Positions 51,401 through 62,761 of a stretch of 64,000 nucleotides of DNA are shown in pieces; the first letter of the stretch is position 1, and the number at the start of each line of letters is the position of its first letter. The DNA is from Aulostomus chinensis (taxonomy: Eukaryota > Chordata > Actinopteri > Syngnathiformes > Aulostomidae). The notes below the pieces were generated by a model, which did not search any database, was not told the DNA's origin, and saw only the letters and a list, made by a program, of their open reading frames with translations. The position numbers and the translations under genes are program-made. The stretch covers positions 10,941,805-11,005,804 of the forward strand of contig JBBMOA010000019.1 in assembly GCA_037954235.1 (NCBI GenBank). Reading direction: 5' to 3'.

Positions 51401-52907
51401 AAATAATTTAGTATTATGTGAAACTGTAATTTCAGAATCAGAGTTGGAACTATTTTATGGACTGGGCGTAGTGATGTGACGCAGCATCTCAAAACTTCAG
51501 CCAACAAAATGAAATATTTTTTGAAGAGCCAGAACTGCTCCTGCTAGTCGTGGCTGAACCAGGATCCTGAACCTTATCTGTTTGATGATGCTAACACTTC
51601 CCATCCACTGCCATTCATCGTGTAGGATGACAAAAAAAGCAAATTCTACCAAATACTGGCGTTGACTGTTTTTTAACATCTGCTTTCCTCAAATACACAT
51701 GAACTGAGTAAAGTGTGTGATTCTCAGAGGTCATGGCATTTAGCTGCTTCACTGAACTGATGAAGAGGATGAACCAAAACTTTCCTCACGGAGGTGCCAT
51801 GGACTCTCACTTTGCCAACATGCGTTCTCTCATCCAGGTACGCACACACGTGCCCTGTACTTGCATGCACACGTACGTCAGCTGTCATCTAATGAGGAAA
51901 ATTTCATGTTAACTAGATTCTGGACTCTGAGCTGTTTGAACTGATGCAGCAAAATGGCGACTACACCCACTTCTACTTCTGTTACCGCTGGTTTTTACTG
52001 GACTTTAAAAGAGGTGATGACACACACAAGGATGATGAGTTGAGCTCTGATATGATAAATGATACTTAATTCTTGATATCTGATTTACTGATGTTTTCAG
52101 AGATGGTCTACGATGATGTGTTCTCCGTTTGGGAAACGATCTGGGCAGCCAAGTACACCTCCTCAGAGCATTTTGTTCTCTTCATTGCGCTGGCACTTGT
52201 GGAGATGTACAGAGACATCATCCTAGAAAATAACATGGACTTCACAGACATCATCAAGTTCTTCAATGGTAAATTTGTACACTGCATATCTGCATTTACA
52301 GGAGCTTATTCATAATGACAGTCACAGCAATCAGGTGATGTTACATTTTGAATTGGAAGCAAAGTAGGGCTGTATGATTATGGACAATTTATAATGGGGA
52401 TTATTTATCATGATTATTAATTGTTTTGAAAGTTGATCGCACTGTTACATTTCAGGGGTGCAAACTAGGAATGGCCTGAAAATGATTTGCTTCAGCCGTC
52501 ATTGTACATTCAGAAGCTCAGCACAGTGGCATAGATGCCTCGCTGCCTGCCATTGTTTTGATGGTGTATCTGCAGCCAATGGTCACCACGGAGCACATGG
52601 TTTGTTCTGCAGGGGACTATTCCTAATATCACCATCAATGTCATCTTGATCGTGTAAATTTAATTGTAGGAGGTCAAATTCATGACTAAAATTTGATTAA
52701 GCCCTACCTCAAAGATGCCATTGTGCTCCTTGTTCATTTTATCATTTTTTTTGTCTCTCAGATTTACTCAGAAATGTACCTCATATAATTAATTGTACTT
52801 CTCTAATTCTCTTCTTAGAAATGGCCGAGCGTCACAGCATCCCGCAGCTCCTGATGATGGCTCGAGACTTGGTCCACAAAGTGCAAACACTCATAGAAAA
52901 CAAGTGA
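39755..52907 (+). CDS. sgsm1: SGSM1: RUN-TBC small G protein signalling modulator, 25 exons
   Basis: Exons: 39755-39761, 39867-39910, 43389-43464, 44235-44397, 45009-45161, 45308-45375, 45477-45619, 45699-45830, 45940-46064, 46153-46220, 46327-46490, 46595-46724, 47083-47209, 47765-47829, 47952-48097, 48193-48321, 48397-48570, 48742-48810, 49657-50853, 50931-51055, 51136-51218, 51728-51837, 51917-52013, 52101-52268, 52819-52907. Sum 3852 nt, 1283 aa. SGSM1 binds RAP/RAB GTPases and is a candidate RabGAP. The protein starts MGEAETRQKLLRNVKKE, close to the human start. The N-terminal RUN domain covers about residues 20-190 (EACVLHGLKRR, LWIRTALMEKLLDKIV). A central conserved block follows (GYLSLHQTADLMTLKWTPNQLMNG). 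The TBC domain carries all three signatures: RKEVW with Arg558, the IxxDxxR motif at 1074-1080, and YVQGM with Gln1114. The two catalytic fingers are therefore both present, but motif A and motif B are about 500 residues apart. Confidence 0.95.
39975..40050. repeat. Alternating (TG)n(CG)n tract, Z-DNA-prone
   Basis: Near-perfect purine-pyrimidine alternation including tgcgcgcg and gcgcgcgcgc blocks, 65 bp after the sgsm1 exon 2 donor. Confidence 0.9.
40171..40238. repeat. Imperfect (GAT)n microsatellite
   Basis: gatgatgatgctgatgatg and related units for about 68 bp in sgsm1 intron 2. Confidence 0.9.
44131..44233. repeat. (GT)n microsatellite forming the sgsm1 exon 4 acceptor
   Basis: About 100 bases of GT, nearly pure over the last 70, running directly into the splice acceptor AG at 44233-44234. 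No conventional pyrimidine tract lies between the repeat and the exon. Confidence 0.97.
45417..45447. repeat. (TA)n plus poly(T) before sgsm1 exon 7
   Basis: A (TA)n tract followed by about 11 T, 30 bases before the acceptor at 45476. Confidence 0.85.
49167..49181. repeat. Poly(G) tract, 15 G
   Basis: Run of G preceded by T-rich sequence in sgsm1 intron 18. Confidence 0.9.
49538..49596. repeat. Perfect 19-bp inverted repeat with 21-nt loop
   Basis: Arm aaatcaaatcaggggcttt at 49538-49556 pairs exactly with its complement at 49578-49596. The left arm is preceded by (aaatc)n units. It sits 60 bp upstream of sgsm1 exon 19. Confidence 0.9.
49657..50853 (+). CDS. sgsm1: sgsm1 exon 19: 399-codon acidic insert within TBC
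   Basis: One uninterrupted exon between cactag and tct|gtaaga. It encodes a Glu/Ser/Asp/Pro-rich, probably disordered region (residues about 662-1060) with no recognisable domain. It ends with the SEDEPEMEN block, which resembles the human SEEPEMES segment, so exon identity is secure. It is larger than the corresponding human region as I remember it. Confidence 0.9.
51594..51630. repeat. Dispersed repeat copy, also at about 41348
   Basis: The phrase gctaacacttcccatccact followed by a related tail occurs in sgsm1 intron 2 (41350) and intron 21 (51599), both with nearby gctagtta-type sequence. Two fragments of the same unidentified interspersed repeat. Confidence 0.55.
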
Positions 52908-54319
52908 TCCATCAGTTTATCCGCTGTTTATTATTATTCTCTGTGCTAAATTGTTCTCAAAGACACAACCACGTAATGTATTCACCAGGAGAGGAATCAG
53001 TGTTCATGAAATACTGTCATTTTTAAAGCGCTGAAGAGATAATCGGTTGTTAAAACTGCTCATTATATTCTAAAATAGCTGTGCCAACAACTTCTCTCCA
53101 GATGCTCCTTTGTATATTCAGGAGATGCAATCATTGCCAGTGAATTTATTTTTGAAGTTTTCACCTTGTGAATGTATGCCCCCGTTGAAATTGCTTCAGG
53201 ATGTTATTTATTTTGCCTTAAATTATGCTATTTTTTCAGGGATACAGCAACCAAATTCTCCTTTGTTTTGTCATTCTTGAGAGGTAAATTGTTCTGTTCC
53301 GTATGCCCACATCTTTTACTTTGTCTTAAAAAAAAATTTTTTTTTTGAGTGCAGCTCCTCGTGCATTTGCTTCTGACGCACATAAACCTGCAGGATATCC
53401 GGTCTAATCTATGTGATTCAGTTCAGCATGACCGCACATAATTTGCATCTAAATTTTGCGTCTGATGCCCTCATACTGTGCTCTCCTCTTATCTCTGACA
53501 TTTATGCATCGATCACGGTGAGATACGGCTCCTAAATCATGTGCTTCGCTTCTGTTCTTACACATCAGTGACTGATCTACGGTCAGTGGACTGCCCTTTC
53601 TGGAATCAACCAAAATGGCTAATAGAGATCTGTGCAGCAGTACAATGCTGCTCAAGCTGAAACGCCCAGCTGTCACTTTCTTGCAATTGCGGCTTTGATG
53701 GCTGATTTTGAGCAGGTGGTGGACTCACAGGGATGTGCGACGGAGCAGCACACTTCCTCTGCAGCTTCTTCTAAACATCCACCCCCAACTCCATTTTCAA
53801 TCTGTGCCTGTCTTGATCTGCAGATCTCGGTTGCCTTGTCTTTATAAACACGCTTTGGTTCATAGTTTCTATATGCCAAAACGTCTATAGGTGTAAATCT
53901 GCAAGTCTAGTATTAGTTGATATTTCCTGGAGTAACTGTGATTTTCCTTCACTATTACCTCAAGATAGTGTTAAATTCCAGTTGAAATGGACGTCTGATT
54001 GTGTAACTGTTGTTTAAGGACATCACAGGTGCATCGCCGCTATGTCCCAACCACTTCGATGGGTTCGCCTTTCTCCATTTACTAGTTGATCGAGGTCCTC
54101 GGAGGGTCAAATCATATGAGATACACCACTGCACAATTCATAGTTCCTCTCTCAAGGCATTTGTAGCGCCACCAAGTAGCTTATGGGATCAGTCAGCAGG
54201 GTTACGAAAAACAAAAAAACAAAATTCCGTGACCATTTTCACCAAACTCATTAGAGGGGTGCAACACAGGTCAAAGAAGAATCAGCTTAATTTTCAGTCA
54301 GATATGTTTAACATAGCTG

Positions 54320-54593
54320 TCCGTCCATCCATCCTTTTTTTTTTTTATTGCGCTTATCCGTTAAGGGTCGCAGGGGGATGGGGGGCTGAATCCCAGCTGA
54401 CATTGGGCGAGAGACAGGGTTCACCCTGGTCAAGTCACAATTCCGGCGCAGGGCCATCAGGCGCAAATAAGAGCTCAGTATCTTGCTCAAGGATACTAGG
54501 ACAATGTCACCGGGGGAGGGAGGATCGAACGAGCAACCCCTTGGTTGCCAGATGGCCACTCCACCTCTGAGCCATGCCGCCCCCCATTAGATG
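54320..54593 (-). mobile_element. SINE-like element, diverged target duplication
   Basis: Same body as the 9728 copy (cccagctgacattgggcgag, gctcagtatcttgctcaagg) with a tRNA-like head at the right end. Flanks tgtttaacatagctg (54305-54319) and tgttgaacataactg (54594-54608) match at 13 of 15 positions, so this is an older insertion and a different subfamily from the 37950 and 55562 copies. Confidence 0.8.
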
Positions 54594-55561
54594 TGTTGAA
54601 CATAACTGCTTTTTTTTTTTTTAAAGTGTTTTTACATTGGCTGAGGTTTTCAGTTACCAAGCACCCGTCATATGAGAGTGAAGACTTCGATCACATGATT
54701 TTTCCCGAGATCAACTCAGTCTAGATGCTCAGTGCAGTGGCAGAGCGTCGGTGGTTCGTAGCCATGCAGGTGTTTGTGTGTAAAGGTTTTGAGATAAACA
54801 CGACAGGATCTTCTGCTACTAAGCAAAAGCAGCGCAGGTGAGGGGGATTGAATTCATCAGATAGTTTCATGTTTGTGAATCTGATCAGTTTAACAGAAAA
54901 TTTAGAGATGGGTGTCAAAACCTCAGCAGATATCTTCATGGCTCCGATATCCACATCAGAATATGTTTTATCGATGCCAGTCACAGTCACAAAATAGCCC
55001 CAAACCTGTTTGGTGTCACCAGTGTTTTTGATATCACTGCTAATGTGTCTCCATATGAGTGTAGCTATTTGTGTATTGCTGTGTTTATTGTCAGAAGATA
55101 CATTGTATAAAATATATTTAAAAAAAAGCTAGCACACCCAGTATTTATTAAATGCAATACAATGTCTGTGTTTGGGCGTTATCTGATTATTATGGACAGA
55201 AAAAAAAAAAGATGTCCTCAGAAATAAATATTTATTTTTTCTGTCTTCTCAAAAATGTCATGTTATAATTAATTCATTGTGTATTAAAATATTCTATTTT
55301 GCATTCAATGTACCTTGTTTATATTTCCAGACAGGTTTTAACAACTGATGCGCTCATAAGTTAATTAAAAATGCCCCTGCTCATTGATGAGACAGAAGTT
55401 GTTAACAGCGCACAGCTCAGCTTCATGCCTGCAAGACTAAATTAAGGGCTAAATAATGTCCTGAAGTTCATAAGAACAATTCATGAATGAGGCCTGATGT
55501 CCTTGCTTTAACCAGACCACTCAAGTACTACATGATTTATAGCACAGACATACTAAAACTT

Positions 55562-55933
55562 CCATCCATTTTCTTCCGCTTATTCCTGTTAAGGGTGGCG
55601 GGGGGGTTGGAGCCTATCCCAGCAGCCTTCAGGGGAGAGGCGGGGTTCACCCTGGACAGGTCACCAGTCCATCACAGGGCCAACACATAGAGACAGACAA
55701 CCATTCACACTCACAGTCACACCTACAGTCAATTTAGAGTATCAATCAGCCTCGTCCCCTCTTGATGTCTTTGGACTGTGGGAGGAAGCTGGAGTACCAG
55801 AGAGAACCCACACAGGAACAGGGAGAACATGGAGACTCCACACAGAAAGATCCTGTGCTGGAGCCGGGGCTCGAACCTGGAACCTTCTTGCTGTGAGGCG
55901 ACAGTGCTGACCACTACACCACCGTGCCGCCCC
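55562..55933 (-). mobile_element. Full-length tRNA-headed SINE with perfect 11-bp target duplication
   Basis: Reverse orientation of the 37950 element: tail ccattttcttccgcttattc at the left and head accaccgtgccgccc at the right. Direct repeats tactaaaactt at 55551-55561 and 55934-55944 are identical, so the insertion is young. Confidence 0.93.
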
Positions 55934-56057
55934 TACTAAAACTTAATTAGTTGAAATTGAGATAAACCTTCAAAAGAATCTTGATATTGTTAAGGCATCT
56001 ATTAAACCTCAGTTTTTCTACATGAATAAAACAATACGAAAAAGTAAAATTTTGCAT

Positions 56058-56063
56058 TTTATT
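56058..56063 (-). terminator. srsf9: Candidate srsf9 polyadenylation signal
   Basis: TTTATT on the + strand (AATAAA for srsf9), about 630 nt after the stop. A second candidate is at 56139-56144. Confidence 0.4.
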
Positions 56064-56693
56064 GGTAAAGAAAAAAAACAACATAATAGATGCATACAAA
56101 TGAAAGTCCACCTACAGGCCACCTCAGTCACAGGCTCATTTATTAAAAAGAAAACCTGACAGGTGAGGCTCACAGTCAACATGTGCTACTACTCTAAAAG
56201 GCTCACTACTGACATGTTGTGAATAGCAGGGGGTAGGGTGTGGGGGGCGCTTTGCACAGGTGCTTCAAATGGTGATTTTGCAAGATTTCACAAATGCAGA
56301 ACTTAAAATCTGACACAAAAAGGAGCATTTTTGCACGGAAGCATGATGACCAGATAGCTGCAGAACTGTGTTCATTGCTTTGGCCATTACGTGTGTAATG
56401 GCTCCTGACAAGATCGCCATCGATGATTACAGCTCATATGCATTATAAATCAAATGTAGCTGCTTGGAAAAAAAAAAATAGAGGAAAGTCAACAATTCTG
56501 TATCCAGGTGAGACAAATAGGTGTTTAAAACATACAGTAGACCCAGTTAAGGCGGAGGGAGGGAAGGAGCAGGGGTTTCTGATGATGGAATGTATGTGTT
56601 CTAGGAGAAGGCCTGGGGTTAAAAAAAAAAAAAAGCAATAAAAAGAATTACAAAACATTTTCCCCCCAATTCCTCTACAAATGACAAGCCTTT

Positions 56694-59600
56694 CTATCGA
56701 TAATGACGTGGCGGTGGGCTATGCTGTGGGGGGTGCCTCCTGGGGGGTGGACTATGACGTGACATAGCATGGCGTGGGGGGGACTGGTAGCGTGGAGGAG
56801 GCGATCCTCTGTTATGGTAGGGAGGTGAATAGCGACCTCTGGATCTGGAGCGGGAACGGGAACGACCCCAGTTGGGAGTGCCTCTCTCCTCAAATACACG
56901 GATGTATGCAGTCTCACCCTACAGGAGGGGGAAAATTAATATTTCTCCCTTTAATCAGGGTCAATTAAATATCCTCATCTTTAGCACTCACCTGATGAGA
57001 ACGGAACTCAGTCCTATCCAGTCTGCGCAGTGCATACTCCATGTCCTCCCGACGGAGGAATTCCACCACGCCCTCTCCATCTCTCTGCACATCTGCGAAA
57101 CAAACATCGCCTGCCTCGCGCATGTGATCCTTCAGATCCTGCCAACTCCCACTTGGTGGCAATCCTGGGAGGGAAGAAACAGATAAGACAACCTCCTCGG
57201 GTTCGATCCAAACAGAACTGTAACTTTCAAATCACATGGCATAAAAATCTTAAGCTACGTTTTAAAAGTTAAGGTCATTTTAATGCGACCTAGTTCAAAT
57301 TCAGATTCATGCAAATTCAAACAAGCTAAATGTAAGAGGATGGTTAATGTCACGTTAATGTGGGTTAACGCATTGCATTTTGATGCATTGGCGATTTGAC
57401 GGGAATCTGTTCTATTTTAGCCGGTCTTATATTTGTAGAGTGGAAAGGAAGCACTAGCTTGTTGATACTGGCTATGACATTAAGCTTTAACAGTTGTGTA
57501 ATTATAAAGGAGTCGCGACGAGAGATGAGCCCGAGTAATCAATTCCTCTCTGAAAACTGAGGCTTCAATCAGTAACTTCAGTCTTATTAATTCTTTGGAT
57601 TTCCATGTCAAGAACAGAATAGTTACCTACCAAAGTGCCTTCAAATTAAAAGCACCAGCGACTCTGTATTATGCTGTTGTTACTTTTAAATGAATTCTTC
57701 ATATCAAATAGTAACCGAGTGTTCTGAGTGATTATATCCATAGGATATATTGTACTTTGCTGTTACTGTGCTATTTAATATGGATTCAAAGAAAGATTTA
57801 CTTCCACAAGGAATCTATCTTCCATGTAGTTACTCCCCTAAACTAAACATTCGACGGAGTGTCGAGAGTGCTTACAGCCTGAATTCAGCACAGTGTGCCT
57901 TGGTTTTGTTTTTTTGGCAAAACACAGCCCTTTTATTGTTGGTTTCATGTGCTTTGCTGTTCTTAGTAAGCGTCACAGACACAAGGCGGGGGTGGATGGG
58001 GATGAGTTTTCCTGCCAATTAACCCCCTTTTGGAGGTAGTATCAGGCCTGTGTCAGGGGTGGAGCCGGGGTTGTTCGATCTTTGTGTAAATGGGACAGTG
58101 CAAGCGGGCTGATCATGCGGTTCACCATGAGCTCCCAGCTAACCGGCATCCAGCTTGATCCATCTGACTTTTTTTTGTAGAGTCGCATACATGTACTCTG
58201 CTAGCAGCATAAGCACCTAGACACTCACTGTGCCTGTTATGGTTTTGAAAATATCTCTGTCCAATCCGTTAAACAGCAGTCTAGACACTGCTGTACTCAC
58301 ACGTACACCTGTACCTCCTGCTGTTGCTATGTAAAAGCACACACACGCATGCTAATATGCTGTGTTTGTCAGCGTTTTTGTAAAAAGCAAAGGCAGGTCA
58401 CTGGCTCATCAGCTTTGATGCCGGGGGGGGGGGGGGGTGGCTCCGTGTAAAAGCAGCTACATTTACCTTCAGTCTGACACTTTTTTTTCTTCAAACATTA
58501 GGAACCCAATCACAACTTGTGTTAATTTCTGATTAATACACATTCAGCAAATAATTTAATACAATGACAGAATTCCACCTACCAGTCACTACAGCCGATG
58601 TTTGGGATTATGCAGCCAACATGACCCATTTCAGTAAACTTTTCATTTTCATGACTTAAGGAGCTGCTTTGACCTGATCCACTTTGTCCAACTGACCTCC
58701 AGTCCTCCAGAAGAGACAGCAAGACCAATGCCTGCCTATGACACATGACGTCCAACTACTAGTCCTTGTCCTTCAGTCCGCCAAGCCAGAGAGAGAGAGA
58801 AATGACATCTGCCTACTACTAATCCTGACGTCCAGCTACTAGTCCAGGGGTGTGCAACAGGTTGTTTCCAGAGGGCCATTCAGACTTAGATAAAATAAGC
58901 GAAGGGCCAGACATTGGACAACGGAGCAGTAACATGGAGAGATTGAGTGACAGCTTGTGGCTAACTTTAGTTGATGATTTTTTGGATGATGGACTGCTTT
59001 GTAAAAATATTCTGCCTGGCTTTTTCTTCTTTTTCCTGCGATGACAAGTTTGTGGCATAGTTAGCATGCTTGGTCGTAAAAGGTCTCTTGATGCTGTATT
59101 CCTCCAACACCACGATATTCGTTTGGCATATCAAACATACCATCTTAGACTCAAAACTTGTGACAAAATATTTAGGTGTCCACTCATGGTTAGAAACAGA
59201 GTCAACTTCTGATTCTGTCATCACAACAGCTAATGTTACTAGTTTGTCACTTGAGTGAACAAGAATCAACTTGAGGTCTTTGGTCCAATCGAGAATGCGC
59301 CTTCTGGTGAGTGGAGGTTTAATACCAGTACTGATTCACTGTAGTCATTGGCAAAGACATTCATTAGCATAGTTGATTTGTATTGATTTTTGGGGGGGGG
59401 GGGGGGGGGGGGGGGGGGTTGACGTTGTATTTTCCATTGTGGATGTTGTGGGCCAGATTGAGGTGGTCCAAGGAAAGGTTTGCCCATATTTGCTAGTCCC
59501 TTAGATCTCCAATCCACCATGAGAGAGAAGTGCATCTGTCTAGGTCTCATTCTTATTTCCAGTTACTAGTCCCTCCAGTCCGCCATGGGTGCAAGACAAA

Positions 59601-61032
59601 CATATCTGCTGAGAACCGATTCTTATATCCATCTACTAGTTCCGCTGTTTTTCCAGTCCGCCATGAGAGAGAGACATATATCTGCCTAGGACTCATTCTG
59701 ATGATCCAGTTACTAGTCCCTCCAGTCCGCCATGAGAGAGACACATATCTGCCTAGGACTCATTCTGATGATCCAGTTACTAGTCCCTCCAGTCCGCCAT
59801 GAGAGAGACACATATCTGCCTAGGACTCATTCTGATGATCCAGTTACTAGTCCCTCCAGTCCGCCATGAGAGAGACACATATCTGCCTAGGACTCATTCT
59901 GATGATCCAGTTACTAGTCCCTCCAGTCCGCCATGAGAGAGACACATATCTGCCTAGGACTCATTCTGATGATCCAGTTACTAGTCCCTCCAGTCCGCCA
60001 TGAGAGAGACACATATCTGCCTAGGACTCATTCTGATGATCCAGTTACTAGTCCCTCCAGTCCGCCATGAGAGAGACACATATCTGCCTAGGACTCATTC
60101 TGATGATCCAGTTACTAGTCCCTCCAGTCCGCCATGAGAGAGACACATATCTGCCTAGGACTCATTCTGATGATCCAGTTACTAGTCCCTCCAGTCCGCC
60201 ATGAGAGAGACACATATCTGCCTAGGACTCATTCTGATGATCCAGTTACTAGTCCCTCCAGTCCGCCATGAGAGAGAAATATATCTGCCAAGAACTCATT
60301 CCGATATCCATTTACCAGTCCCTCTGTTCTCCAGTATGCCACGCGAGAGCGAAACATCTGCCTAGAACTCATTCTGATGTCCATCTACTAGTCCCACTGT
60401 TCTACTTGTCTCCATGACCTCCAGGATGCCATGAAGAGGGCAAATTACTAACTGGCTACAACTTGTGACGTCCACCTACCAGTCACTATGACACGGAACT
60501 CAGATCTCCGAGTTGGGGGTCCAAATCTTCCTCTAGGTCCTCCTGCTCCACCTCCTCCTCCTCCACCAACTCCGCCACCGCCTCCTCCTCCACCTCCCAT
60601 AGGACCAAATTTACCCCCAGTGGATCGAGGATACTCTACACGCAGCTTGGAGTCTCCATATCCATATCCATTCCTTCCAAAGACGGCATCATCTGCATCC
60701 CTAAGAGAAGAGAGCAAAGAACTCCTTACCAATGTACGCCTGTTTGACTAGTGGACATAGACCTGGATATGACTCTTCCATCCATTCCTGCCGGCAGTCA
60801 CTGGAGACGATATTATACCATGAAATTTAAGGTATCCAACAGGGGAATGTGATTGGACCATCCCAAAAACTCACCGTGGGTCTTCGAAACGGATGAAGGC
60901 AAATGGTATAGTGCCTCTATTGTTCTTCAATTCAATTTCACGGATTTTTCCATATTTGTAGAAGAGATCCTCAATGTCTCTCTCCTGGACATCCATGGGG
61001 AGGTTCCCCACATAGATCCGTCCATCTGACAT
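56694..61032 (-). CDS. srsf9: SRSF9: SR-family splicing factor, four coding exons
   Basis: Coding exons 61032-60875, 60700-60480, 57164-56992 and 56918-56694 (stop TAG); 777 nt, 258 aa (human about 221). SR proteins bind exonic enhancers in the nucleus and promote 5' splice-site choice. RRM1 (residues about 4-80) has the RNP2 core RIYVGNLP and the RNP1 core NRGTIPFAFIRF. A glycine-rich linker follows, about 20 Gly encoded at 60540-60600, then RFGPPTRRSEFRVIVTGL and the pseudo-RRM with its invariant SWQDLKDHMREAGDVCFADV. The tail has only a short RS stretch (GRSRSRSRSRGRYSP) followed by a Pro/His/Arg-rich end. The short RS tail and TRRSEFRV favour SRSF9 over SRSF1. The start is the MSDGRIYV ATG, just after a good acceptor (ccattctgtgtcag). 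Confidence 0.93.
58423..58437. repeat. Poly(G) tract, 15 G
   Basis: Run of G in the srsf9 intron. Confidence 0.9.
58845..59490 (-). mobile_element. Internally deleted hAT transposon with BED-type N-terminus
   Basis: The left end caggggtgtgcaacaggttg is a hAT-type terminus and the right end (ggaaaggtttgcccat) is roughly its inverse. Flanking 8-mers tactagtc (58837-58844) and tgctagtc (59491-59498) agree at 7 of 8. The minus strand, 59269-58967, encodes the start of a transposase (SKMVCLICQTNIVVLEEYSI, RPFTTKHANYATNLSSQE) with the Cys-x2-Cys and His spacing of a BED zinc finger. The frame then stops and the catalytic region is absent, so the element is non-autonomous. A 27-base poly(G) run lies inside it. 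Confidence 0.75.
59392..59418. repeat. Poly(G) tract, 27 G
   Basis: Longest homopolymer in the window, within the hAT element. Confidence 0.95.
59698..60233. repeat. 67-bp minisatellite, eight near-identical units
   Basis: Units begin at 59698, 59765, 59832, 59899, 59966, 60033, 60100 and 60167 with ctgatgatccagttactagt. Each contains cctccagtccgccatgagag and ends gcctaggactcatt. By eye the eight units are identical. Degenerate units continue on both sides (59491-59697 and 60234-60470), and further ones lie at about 58660-58844 beyond the hAT insertion. Confidence 0.97.
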
Positions 61033-61056
61033 ATTGGCGGAATGAATTGCACTGCT

Positions 61057-62761
61057 GACACAGAATGGGGGAGGGGGGCAACTGCAGACTTTAAGATCAC
61101 TTCTTGTTTTCACAGATAGCAGTCCAAGTGGTCCTTATCCTAACCCCAATCCAAAACTTAGTCCATCCTCTTGCAATTCCTTAATTTAGACAAAAATAAT
61201 ACTGAAAAGGAGGGATTCAACCACGACAGTAATACAAGACAAATGACACAGCGCCTTGGATCTGAGCCTGAAAGCTGTCAAACAGAGTAGTGAAGGTAAA
61301 AGAAGAACATTATGTAGCATTATGTGAGTGTGTGTACATACATGTGATATATCAAAAGCCTTGTCAAGAGTCGCAGGACCATGCCAATTTCCCGTTTTAA
61401 ATAGATGGTAATATTATGTACTGTTACTACTATGCTGTAATTAATTCTACAATAACAGTGTACAATAGCATTTTCAAGTTTCATTAGCAAGGATAATATG
61501 TAGTATTTCATGATATAATATTAATGAGTATTACAATATTTAAAATAAAAGTAATTTTAGTAATTGTGAAATAATTTGTTTTCCTTTAACTTGTCACTGG
61601 CGTGTATAAACATTTTTACAATTTCAGTAGTTTACCTAGGTCCACCAATTACTAGCATGTGACTATAAAAAGGGTATTATTAAATCAAATCAAGGTATTA
61701 CATGTTATCTTGTAGGTCACACCAGAAAATATACAAGATGCAACAGGAGAACTCTAGTCCACGAATTTTAATAAACACATTCCAACAGGCTGGGTATACA
61801 AAACTTTTATTGATCAAACAGATTTAAAGCTGTTGGTATTTTCCAATCCAGCAACAAGACAGTCAATCTGACTAACATTAAAAATAATTACCCTGCTTAA
61901 ATTTAATTTACTTATTTTTGTCTAAAACAGAATACAAAATCGAACTGTACACAAGTATGCTGTTCTTTGTGCTCCTTTACAATAACAATACCATCACGTC
62001 ACTCCGGCCATGTGAGAAGTGAATGAATATTTTTCGTATTTCCTCAATTTCATTTTTCCTCATCTTAAGACCACTATCAACACAATCAAAATATCAGCAA
62101 AACACAGTGATATAACTTTTGACTAAAAGCGATTATAAGCGAGTTTAATTGATTTACTACCTGCAAGATATTTCAAACACTATAAATCGCAAATGAAAAA
62201 AGCGGAAACAATAGTTTAACAACGTTGACCCGAGCAAAAGCTGTTAGCTTCCAGCTGATGTGTAATTTTGACATGTACAGTCGTATCAAAAATACTAAAT
62301 CCAAGAATTCGTCGTATTTTATAATTTTGTCATGTTACACGTACCGGTGGCAAGCATTGTTAACGGTGGTTGTGATTAGCATTTAGCGGTGGCTGTGATA
62401 GGCCACCAAGCTCACAGCTAGGGCTAAACTAGGCCGCAGCACCTCAGCGTCTACACGCTGTCTTTGAAGTTAAAGAAAATATCTTCAATAAAAGCTCAAA
62501 CATAGCGATTTGGGCCATGAAGGGAAAAAAACTAGTAAAATAATTTTATATGCAGCATAAATTCCAGGACACCCGGCCCGTCTCTTTGTTTAGAATGTAA
62601 GGTCAGCTAACTAAGCTAACAAGTGTCTTGGCTATTTTGACACTAGACTGTACGAATAACCAATTAAACTGCACTGTTGATTAGCAAAACACGTTAAAGT
62701 TTAAAATTCTTGAGGTGTGCGTTTACCTCTTACGACGAGCGGGTGTAAAATTTGTACTCAC
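61057..62761 (-). other. srsf9: srsf9 5' intron
   Basis: About 1.7 kb of AT-rich sequence between the inferred non-coding exon 1 and the ATG exon. No genes, long repeats or convincing conserved blocks are visible in it. Confidence 0.5.

Larger units (their letters stand above)
52908..56040. other. sgsm1-srsf9 tail-to-tail intergenic region
   Basis: Contains the sgsm1 3'UTR (end not determined), two SINE-type insertions (54320-54593, 55562-55933) and AT-rich unique sequence. The open frames here are short and unlike any family I know; those at 54010-54570 and 55487-55914 cross SINEs. Confidence 0.5.
57165..60479 (-). other. srsf9: srsf9 intron carrying the minisatellite and hAT insertion
   Basis: A 3.3-kb intron between the linker exon and the pseudo-RRM exon. 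About 57.2-58.5 kb is unremarkable; the remainder is minisatellite, a hAT element and poly(G) tracts (58423-58437, 59392-59418). Confidence 0.8.

Noticed and set aside
59698..60233. CRISPR array
   Set aside because: The 67-bp units are contiguous with no unique spacers, in a vertebrate intron; it is a minisatellite.
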